From contig NC_134542.1 in assembly GCF_050624435.1 (NCBI RefSeq), positions 10,499,497 through 10,563,496 of the forward strand: a stretch of DNA of 64,000 bases. The letters run 5' to 3'. Both the position numbers and the translations under genes were made by a program. The DNA comes from Tenrec ecaudatus (taxonomy: Eukaryota > Chordata > Mammalia > Afrosoricida > Tenrecidae). Positions within the stretch are counted from its first letter, which is position 1. Each line of letters opens with the position of its first letter. The notes beneath the pieces are model-generated. The model ran no database searches. It saw nothing but the letters and a program-made list of their open reading frames with translations, and was not told the origin of the DNA. Shown here one piece after another: positions 56,097 to 64,000 of this stretch.

Positions 56097-56446
56097 GTTA
56101 TTTTCCAATTATGTTTTTATTGGGCTAAACTTCACATACCATACAATTTGATTTGCCGATCACATTAAGATGTGTGCACGCAACACCACAATCAATTCCA
56201 GAACATTTTCTTCTTGTGCTCATTATCGTTAGCTCCCCTTTCCCCCAACCGCCCCTTCTATGTCTCTAGGCAATTATTAATCCAGTTACTATTGTCTCTA
56301 CAGATCTACCTATCCTGGGCTTCTTATAGAGAAAATGACAGAAAATGCAGACAAGAAGCAAACAAAAACAACACAAATAAAACTCAACAACAAGGACTGT
56401 AAACAAAACATAGGGAAAAACCCCAATCAAAAAGAAAGCTTAAAAT
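56097..56446. mobile_element. Probable L1-derived fragment
   Basis: TTTTTATTGGGCTAAACTTC and ATTCCAGAACATTTTC resemble a widespread L1-associated segment; the right half is A-rich and low in complexity. It joins directly to the LINE-like tail at 56447. Confidence 0.4.
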
Positions 56447-56645
56447 ATTTAAAAACTAAGGGTTCATGGGGGAGGGAGGGGAAAAAATGAGGAGCTGATG
56501 CCAGGGGCTTAGGTGGAGAGCAAATATTTTGAGAATGATGAGGGCAATGAATGTACAAATGTGCTTTATGCAATTAATGTATGTATGGATTGTGATAAGA
56601 GTTGTATGAGTCCCTAATAAAATGATTTAAATATATATATATTTA
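56447..56645 (+). mobile_element. LINE-like 3' end copy
   Basis: Starts GGGTTCATGGGGGAGGG and ends CCTAATAAAATGATTTAAAT with an AT-rich tail. Close to consensus and probably young. Confidence 0.75.
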
Positions 56646-56744
56646 AAAACTTAAAATGGGTCAAAAGGGAGATCAAATGATAAGGCCTTACATCTTTAGA
56701 TTGTCCATTTGAAACACACAACCCCCTTCATTGGCCACCCCAGA

Positions 56745-56885
56745 AGGACTCAATGGGGAAACCCCACTGAGTGAAACTATAACTCCTTATGGGGGTAAAA
56801 AACACCCCACCTTTCCCCCTTAGAGAGGTTGGTGGTTTTGAACTGCAGACCTTGAACATTGCAGCCCAACATGGGAACCACAATG
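56745..56885 (-). mobile_element. AfroSINE 5' half
   Basis: GAAACTATAACTCCTTATGG, GGTGGTTTTGAACTGCAGAC and GCAGCCCAACATGGGAACC. It may be the rest of the copy at 56010, separated by the insertion between them. Confidence 0.7.
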
Positions 56886-57679
56886 TAATAAGAATGTCCT
56901 TTTAATAGTAATGCTCAGCACCAGGATTGACGGAGGATAATGCCTAGTATTCTCTTTGGCGGGGGTGGGGTGAACTTCAATTAAACGGGGTGCCTTTTCT
57001 CTCCGCTTAGCCTATGGTTGGACTTTCTTTGAAAGGGTGTTCTGAGGAAGGGGCTCTAGTTTTCTGAATCCGTCGAGAACACTGGAGGGAGAAGAAAAAT
57101 GTGGAATACCCAGCCAAGGGTTGGCACTCGCTTCTGCTCTGGGAATTTGGGTGGGGGTGGGATGGCAAGGAAGGAGGCAGGGAGCGTGGTGATGGTGAGT
57201 CCCAGCTCTCTGTAGCTTCCCTAGCTGCACTTGGTCTGCGGGGCCGTGCCCTTTGACCTTCTCACCTACGGCCTCCGCCCCCTTGGCATTTCAGACTAAA
57301 ACTTCATCGGACACTTGAAGAAACAATAAGACTCTTAACTGTTGCTCCTTAAACAAATGGGCTGAAATGGTTCACAGTTCGTCCCCTTCCAACAAGAGTC
57401 AGGTAGATGGTGAGGGCACCGCGTTATCATGTGTTTGACCAACTCAAGTGAGTCTAAAGGAAGGGCCTGTCAGCTTCCCGGGATGTTAGGTCCGGGTCTT
57501 ATGGCAATCTGCTCAACCAGCTGGGACTCGCTGGTGTTGCAATCGGAAATCCAAGGGCTTCCAGGGAGCACTCTGAGGTTATTTTTGTATGCAAAAAAGT
57601 AACATCAAGAGCAGGATTCTCCTAAATAGCAACCGGTGGACGGATAAAGCCCCAGAGGTGGCCCACCCGAGCGGCTTAC
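56886..57679. other. DAW1 intron, nothing recognised
   Basis: Single-copy-looking sequence up to the exon at 57680. Confidence 0.5.
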
Positions 57680-57787
57680 CCTCAACGTGAACATTTCCTC
57701 TCCGGTCTGAATATCCCAGAGCTTGGCTGTCGTATCCATGCTGCCCGTGGCCACCAAGGTGCTTTGGGGGTTAAATGACAAGCACAC
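57680..57787 (-). CDS. DAW1: DAW1 exon, residues 181-216
   Basis: Thirty-six complete codons, phase 0 at both ends: [20 protein letters not shown] and [16 protein letters not shown]. It is a WD40 blade with the [10 protein letters not shown] signature. The acceptor reads CACATTAG and the donor GTAAGC on the minus strand. It differs from remembered human at two or three conservative positions (NGEEVY to TGEEMF). Confidence 0.96.
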
Positions 57788-59030
57788 CTAATGTGCAGGA
57801 GAGAGAAGAAAGGGTTAAACAGCAGGGTTTCGCATGGCTTGTCTTACAGGACGCAACTACGGTAGCAGAGTCCTTGTTTAGTTCCTTGTAGACACGCAGA
57901 GCATGACACACCACATATGAGCTGCCTGCCCGCCCCACATCCCCCTGCCCAGGAGTGGAGGGATGCTGGATCCCTCCGCCACATCCACGCCAGAGAAGAA
58001 ACCCAAACAAAAGATCCGAGCTATCTGCCTCCCTCTCCTTACTGCTGCCCGTCCAGTCCTTTCAAACACGCCTTCGCCCATCGCGGGCTATGACTGTTGG
58101 CTTTCAGTCCCAGCTGTGAGTCTGGGGAGGAGGGGGAGATGTAGATAGGCCTACCAGCACACCTGACTCGTGCCCTGGACTCGCTTCGGTAATCCCTTCC
58201 GTGGCCACCCCTGGGCCTTCTCCTATCTTCTCTAGAAGGTCCCACTCCAACTGCATCAAGCCTGGCCACAGCTTCCTTGTCTCTTCCACGCCATCCCCCA
58301 GTGTATCGTCCATCTCACTGGGCCCCTTTCTTCTCCCCTGCCCAATTGTTCTACACGTAGCATCCTGGACTCCCTTAGCTCCTATCTTTCAAGTGCACCC
58401 TTCATGCACACTTCTGACATTAACGTTTATCAGCTTGGGATGGAAGCCAATCTTCCGCTCTGCCTGCCTCACCCTCAGCTGGGAGAGCTCACACGAGCCG
58501 CACAGCCCACTTCCTGCTGTTGCTCAGCCATGTCTTTATGCTCACACGAGTCGCACTCCTGATAGTAACATGTCTCTGGCTGGCTTCGCTCTACTCTCCC
58601 CTTCCATACTCTTGCCCAAGACCTCTCTTTGCCTAGTCCTCAGCAGATAACCTGGCCACTTACTACTCCCCTGAGAATACTGGCCTGTGAGGGCTGGGGC
58701 TAGGGGGTGGGGGTGGGTGGGAAGGGGGGTCATCCTCACCTGGCCCTCACTTTTCTTTCCTTCAGTCTGATGAAGAGCTGTCCCTTCATCCATCCTAAAC
58801 CTCACCTGCCATGCACTCCTGGAAAGGAGGTGCCCCCAGCTCATCCTACTCTTAGACCAGAGCTTTCCCGGTGGCCTATGAACTTGAGTTTCTCCCACAT
58901 AAAAACACATCTTCCCTTGGGTCAATGTCACACTCTTGACTACCCCTCCCCTCCATTTACAAACCAAAATAAACAAAGTCTGCCATCAATATATTTCCAA
59001 TATAGTTCACTCTTCTAATCCACTATCCAA
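57788..59030. other. DAW1 intron, C/T-rich, unassigned
   Basis: Pyrimidine-rich on the + strand with long accidental open frames (for example 58201-58650); may belong to the L2-like stretch that follows. Confidence 0.4.
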
Positions 59031-59760
59031 TCCACTGTATTCCACCACCCTGGCTAAACGCCCATTCCCAGAGACTCAGTCAGTCATCTCGCTGAAAGCT
59101 CCCTGGCATCTGGCCCTGCTGGCTTCTCAGTTCCTGATCTTTTCTCCCTTCCTGACAGCCTGGACAGCACTCTCCTTTTCATCTCCGGCTGTCTTTCTCT
59201 GTTTCATGTCTAGGGATGGCTCCTGCTCTCCATCTTTCCAAGTTCCTGACCTTCCCCTCATCGTAATCTTCCTTGCATCTGGGATGATCAATTGCCCAGT
59301 GGATTCAACTGCCACCTGCATGCCAGCGACTCATACATCCACGCTTCCTTCCTAGGCCTCAATTCTCAAAGCCAGCCCCAGAGAGTCAACTGCCAGAGGT
59401 TGGGATCCCTTTTCAGATGGATAGCCTCCATCTGCCTAAGACCTGAGAGTCACGCAAACCAAACCTGCCTCTCCCCTCTTGCTTGGGAATTGGTGAGCGG
59501 CCCTGCCAGTCCACCCAGCCCCAAGTCCGGGGCCCATGCCCCTATCTACTTGACGACCAAGCCCTCCTCTTTTCACATCTGTCACACTCTCTTCAGCAGG
59601 CTTGCAACAGACCATTTTGACCACTGGGACAGAAAGAAGACCTTGTCCACCCCCCACAGCTCCTTTACGCAGCCCAGCGGCTACACGGACCATAACAGCC
59701 CGAGGCTGAAGGGCCTCAACAGCACCAGCCTGTCTGTCAGATAAAACCCAGATTCATAAG
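59031..59760 (+). mobile_element. Possible L2 ORF2 remnant
   Basis: A C/T-rich stretch with GCCAGCGACTCATACATCCA and GAGAGTCAACTGCCAGAGGT in the order seen in old L2 reading frames. Heavily decayed, weak call. Confidence 0.35.
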
Positions 59761-59796
59761 GACGGGATATCACATTACCAAACGAAGCAAAGCAAA

Positions 59797-59962
59797 GCCC
59801 GCTGCCATCTTGTCACCTTGATTCTGACGCATCATGGCCCCACAGGACAGTGCAGAAACGCTCCCTACATTTGCCCGGGCTGCCGAACCTCACCGTGTCC
59901 CATGGAGCAGCTGCTGGGTTTGAACCACTCTGCTGGCAGCCCACTACACCGCCGCCGCCTCT
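59797..59962 (-). mobile_element. AfroSINE
   Basis: GCTGCCATCTTGTCACCTTG, GCTGCTGGGTTTGAACCACT and CAGCCCACTACACCGCC. Confidence 0.8.
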
Positions 59963-59989
59963 GGATGGCATGAAACAACCACAGTACCC

Positions 59990-60183
59990 ACGGCCACCGA
60001 GCCCATTCCGGCTCATAAAACTCTAAGGGAACGAGTAGAACTGACCCCCAGGGGCTTCAAAGCTGTACGTGGTCACCAGAGCAGACAGCCTCTCTCCCTT
60101 GGAGCAGCTGATGGACTTGAACTACTGCTCTTGCTTGCACTTAGCAGCTCAAATTGTAGCCCACAACGCCACCGGGGCTCCTT
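59990..60183 (-). mobile_element. AfroSINE
   Basis: CCACCGAGCCCATTCCGGCT to CCACAACGCCACCGGGGCTC; full length, tandem to the previous copy. Confidence 0.85.
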
Positions 60184-60484
60184 TGGTGGCATGGAAATTT
60201 CTACCTAATTTCATCATGAGACCCTTCCCTGGTTCTCCCACTTCAGTCACGGACACCCTGTGCTCTGGCCTTCGGTGGGCAACAACTGTACCAAGGCTTG
60301 AATGCCCTTGGCACTCAGCGGGGCTATGGGCCTCAGGCAGATGACCCCAAAGTGCTGGATGTCTGTATTAACATACACTGTACATTCTATCACATGGTGT
60401 GGTGGGGGCGTGGGGGGGAAGCCACGGCACTGGCTGAGAAGAGCCTCATGGTTCTTCAAGCACACACCACGGTTAGCCACCCCA

Positions 60485-60690
60485 CTGGGCCTTGGCCCGT
60501 GCTGTCCCTTTTGCCTACAATGCTTGTACCTCCTTCTCTGTGAAGTCTTTCCACAACAACGCCTATCGCCCAAGGATCCTGGGCCTCTGCCCTTGTGCCC
60601 TCACTAAACACCCGGCCCAGAATTCCTGCAATGCCTTGCAGGTGTTGACGTCCTTCTCCCTCTACTGGACTGCTAGTCCCCAGAGAGTGA
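60485..60690 (+). mobile_element. L2 LINE fragment
   Basis: GTGCTGTCCCTTTTGCCTAC, AATGCTTGTACCTCCTTCTC and TGTGAAGTCTTTCCACAACA follow the familiar L2 block order. Confidence 0.65.
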
Positions 60691-60941
60691 GAAGCGTGTC
60701 GGAGCCACCTGGGTGCCGAGGCCATGGCTTCACACGAAGTCCACCTGGACTGGATGGATGCTGCTCCTGCACATGAAAAGCACAACTGTCTTCCTAGAGT
60801 TGCTGAATAAAGGAATTCTTTTAAAAATCCCTCTGGGCACTCCAGGAGGATGAGGGGCCATCTCTTTCTGCTGCCCTTCGCAAGTCCCTGAAGCTCTCTG
60901 TGATCCAGCATCAAGTATTAGCACTGCGACTGCCAAGGGTG

Positions 60942-61143
60942 TGGAGCACTGATGGTGGAGTGGTCACACGTGGGGCTGCAAACCTCCGGATATGCAGTTC
61001 GATACCCCCAGCTGCTCCATGGAGGACAGGCAAGGTTTTCTACACCTGTGAACAATCACCATCTTGGAAACCCCCAGGGCCAGTTCTCCCCTGCCCTCTA
61101 GGGTCGCTATGAGTCGGCACCGACCGGAGGGCAGTGAGTGAGT
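60942..61143 (+). mobile_element. AfroSINE
   Basis: TGATGGTGGAGTGGTCACAC head and GGGTCGCTATGAGTCGGCAC tail with intact CpG; probably young. Confidence 0.9.
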
Positions 61144-61876
61144 TCTTAGGCTTGTTAGGAGACATGACTATGCCAATACTTGCCAAGGGAGGGAGGAGAC
61201 TGGCTCAAGTATAGTGAACCCCACCCTTCAGGTGCCAAATGCCTGAAGCTGCTGTTGGCTGAGTCTATCCAGAGGTTGAGGGATGATCGAAATAAAATTT
61301 ACTCCTAAAAACGAGAAGCAGCCGGCTTCTTTTTAAAGGCTATTACTCGTTTCCTAGGGTGCCAATTAGCTCGCTAATTGCTATCGTATGTAACGCAGAA
61401 TTGGCCAAGGGCAAGGACTTCCCAAAGGGGAGAGCTATTTAGAGTCTGGGGCTATTTATGCAAACTTGAATGCCAAAGATAGCATGAAAACAATCAGCAG
61501 AAATATTTTACATGACGATATATATATTGTTAAGTTATCTTAGACGCTATTTCAGTCACTTCATAACTCCCACTGCGTCTCCCTGAAGACGAGGCAGTGA
61601 AGACGAAACGCGCAGGTTCACGTTGAGCTAAGATGCCCGGTGGGCGGACCATGGGGTTTCTCAGTCAACCCAAGTCTTTCTTTGGCTGTATCCGAAAGAG
61701 GTGGCAACTGAAGTCACTTTTAGTTGATGGCAACGCCACCGTACCAAACACATATAGATGAAAGCAGGGGGCAGGGGGTGGATTAGAAAGTCTATGATAA
61801 GGGTAAATCAACTACCTCTATAGTAGAATTAAAAAAATAGCAATATAAAGCATAAGCAAGTGTTCAGTAGACTCAC
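61144..61876. other. DAW1 intron, nothing recognised
   Basis: AT-rich single-copy-looking DNA next to the exon at 61877. Confidence 0.5.
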
Positions 61877-61976
61877 TATTTCTGCCGTATGGCCCCGGAA
61901 AGTATGGTAGCATTTTCCTGTCACTGCACTCCAGAGTTTACACGTCTTATCAAAGGAACCAGTGGCAATTTTGTCG
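61877..61976 (-). CDS. DAW1: DAW1 exon, residues 148-180 (most upstream exon in window)
   Basis: DAW1 (WDR69, ODA16) is a seven/eight-bladed WD40 protein that acts as the intraflagellar-transport adaptor for outer dynein arms and is needed for ciliary motility. The exon encodes [20 protein letters not shown] and then [13 protein letters not shown], one beta-propeller blade ending in LWS plus the GH motif of the next. The acceptor is TACTTTTAG (minus strand) and the donor GTGAGT. The first base completes a Gly codon, so the preceding exon must end in GG; no such exon is visible up to 64000. The total coding length of the eight exons in the window is 808 bases, giving residues 148-415 with no gap compared with the remembered 415-residue human protein. 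Confidence 0.96.
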
Positions 61977-62144
61977 CTAAAAGTAAAAAAATATATATAT
62001 GGCTTTTAAATGCACCTTAAAGTATCGTATGGATAAACCAAATTAAGACAGTGTTAAGCATATGAATCTAGACAGAATGATCCTCAGACAACAAGAATGG
62101 GAAACTTTGTCTCATGTGCTTTTGGACATGTTATGAAGAGGAAC

Positions 62145-62600
62145 TAAACCCTGGAAAAGGGCAACATGTCCAACAGAGCAGAGCACTGCGTGGCCCTGGG
62201 CCATCCTTACAATTGTCCCTGTGCTTGAGCCCTCCTTCCTGAGTGTCTGTCCCACTCACGGAGACTTCCTCTTCCTCTCTGACCCTCTACTTTACCAAGC
62301 ATGGTGGCCTCCTACAGTACCTGGCTCCTTGTAAGAACATGCCCAACATACATGAGACAAAGTCTCACCATCCTCATGTCTAAGAAACCCAAGACAGATT
62401 TGTTTGCTCTTCTAGAATTCCATGATCACTCAATAACCTCCACTAGCACCATAATCCAAAGCCATTCTATCTTCTTCAGTCCTTTGAATTCATTGTCCAG
62501 CTTTCAGATGCACAGGAAGCCACTGAAAATACCATGGCTTGGGTTCGAGTGTCCCTTAGTCCTCAAAGGGATAGCATGAGTGGGGCATGTGTGTCCCTAA
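62145..62600 (-). mobile_element. RTE/BovB-like LINE fragment
   Basis: Reverse strand; CTTTACCAAGCATGGTGGCC, CAACATACATGAGACAAAGT and GACAGATTTGTTTGCTCTTC, then TGTCCAGCTTTCAGATGCAC. Inside the first DAW1 intron seen here. Confidence 0.8.
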
Positions 62601-63614
62601 GGGTCTCTAGTGGTGTGATCGGTAAGATGAGACCCATTTCTCCACATTTGTGCCACTACATTGGCCCCCACGAGACATCAGCACGCACTTCAGGTGCAAT
62701 AGCACTAGACTCTGCAGGTGGGAAATGTAAGCGGTCATTCCATGTCCCAGGAGTCACAAGAAGATTAAAAAGAAACTCACTACCGAGAAGCACCCGTAGG
62801 GCCTCCTTCTCCTCTGACTCTGAAAGGACTGACGGCCCTGTCTTAATTGTCAAAGTTCGCTGGCAAAAGCTCTCTCATTGATCCGGTTGGTCAATGGCAA
62901 AGAAATCATTTCAACTGGCCCGTCATTAACAACAAGATTTAACGAATGTGCCTGCAGGTGACAGCGTTCAGATGAGAAGCTGAAGCCTTCTCATGAATGT
63001 GGGGTGCTCCGGGGAGATCGCGTCCCACCTCCACCACCTCCTATGCTTGCAGGGCAATAGATGCTAGGTGGGCAAACACACACTTGCACAACCAGCTGAG
63101 CGCAGAATTCCTTTCGAGGTTTCACGGCGCCTTTCCTGACAGGAACATTGAGCTTGTCCACAGCTGCACGGAGTGACCACCTTTTCAAAGACTTACCTCT
63201 CAGTTCTCAGAGCAAACAGCCCCCCTCCTCAGAGCCCCTTCCCCAGTGGGAAGGGGCCACTGTGGCCGAGACAGCTTCCGCTGGCTGGGTTTCAGAAGTA
63301 TCTGCCCAGGCCTTTCCTCTTAGTTTGTCTCAATATGGATGCCCAGCGGAAACCTGTTCAGCATGAAAGCCACATAGGAGCCTCCACTGACAAGACAAGC
63401 CCTGACTGTGCTTCAGGCCCATTCCTTAAGAAGGAACCTGGGTCTCTTGAGGGGGAGATGAGAATTCCATCACCTCTACCTCACTGCCCTGCTCACCAGG
63501 TGATGAAATTCCAGTGGAGAGCTCACCAGAGAAAGCTGGTTTGGGAAGAAATACCGTCCATTCTGAATAAACCCTAACCAGGAGGAGAGAGGTCAAACAT
63601 ACTAGCGTGTGGCC
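62601..63614. other. DAW1 intron, nothing recognised
   Basis: Searched on the minus strand for the preceding DAW1 exon (expected to end with NVVYAIAFNNPYG); not present. Confidence 0.5.
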
Positions 63615-63900
63615 TGGTCGCTGCAAGCATTCAAGGAGCCAAGTGTACGGGGAGCACACGGACATCGGTAGGACACAGGTGTTGGACGTGTTGTCAGGAG
63701 AGACCAGTCCTTGCTCAGTAAAGTGGAGGGGGAGCGAGAAAGAGGAAGGCCCTGGACAAGATGGACAGACACTGTGGCTGCAAAAATGGACGCAGATGTA
63801 ACAACAAGGGTGGGAAGGGTGCCGGCCTGGGCGGTATTTCACTCTGTCATGCACAGGGTCGCTATGAGTCACAACAGACTCACTGGCACCCAGCAACAAG
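63615..63900 (+). mobile_element. RTE/BovB-like LINE 3' end
   Basis: GAGAGACCAGTCCTTGCTCA and GAGGAAGGCCCTGGACAAGA, ending GGTCGCTATGAGTCACAACA and a CAACAA tail. Confidence 0.85.
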
Positions 63901-64000
63901 ACCTAGGGACAAGTAGCACATGGGTGTAGAGTGTACATCAGTAAAGGCCGTACGACTAGAGAACTCTGACGGATCTACCGGACCCACGAGCTGGAGACTG

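Noticed and set aside
58201-58650. 149-codon Ser/Pro-rich open frame
   Set aside because: Composition reflects the C/T-rich strand of an old repeat; no conserved motif.

Overview
The window is a mammalian nuclear locus, almost certainly from an afrotherian and most likely a tenrec. Three things point there. Dozens of copies of the afrotherian tRNA-derived SINE (AfroSINE) and of its RTE/BovB-like LINE partner are spread over both strands. Two short hAT elements match, from memory, the horizontally transferred SPIN family, which among afrotherians is known from tenrec. The genes keep placental exon structure. There are no prokaryotic or viral genes and no CRISPR array.

Layout. Positions 1-11.9 kb hold the 3' end of SPHKAP on the + strand: a penultimate exon (2217-2401), the last coding exon (10083-10259) and a roughly 1.65-kb 3' UTR ending near an AATAAA at 11899. 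From 11.9 to 38.7 kb is intergenic DNA filled with repeats: ERVL-like solo LTRs, RTE fragments, AfroSINEs, MIR/L2/hAT fossils and an L1 tail. It also carries a young, full-length retrocopy of ZNF706 with an undamaged reading frame (19774-20442, 16-bp target-site duplication). From 61.98 kb down to about 38.7 kb the - strand carries the last eight exons of DAW1 (WDR69/ODA16), covering residues 148-415 by human numbering, with every splice junction and phase intact. The first exons of DAW1 lie beyond position 64000. SPHKAP and DAW1 therefore point at each other, as I recall for human 2q36.3.

How the genes work. SPHKAP encodes an A-kinase anchoring protein. DAW1 encodes a WD40 adaptor that brings outer-arm dynein into cilia. 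They are neighbours by synteny and there is no sign of joint function. Most of the remaining DNA is transposon-derived, with several nested insertions that can be ordered in time.

No new multi-gene system was found. The items most worth a second look are the intact ZNF706 retrocopy, a strongly degenerate ~43-bp minisatellite in a DAW1 intron (about 45.7-47.1 kb), a 1.9-kb LINE-like insertion with inverted 5' end and internal tandem duplication, an inverted insertion about 50 bp from the last SPHKAP splice acceptor, and one CpG-rich unexplained segment near 37 kb. Family names for repeats are from memory of consensus sequences and were not checked against a library.
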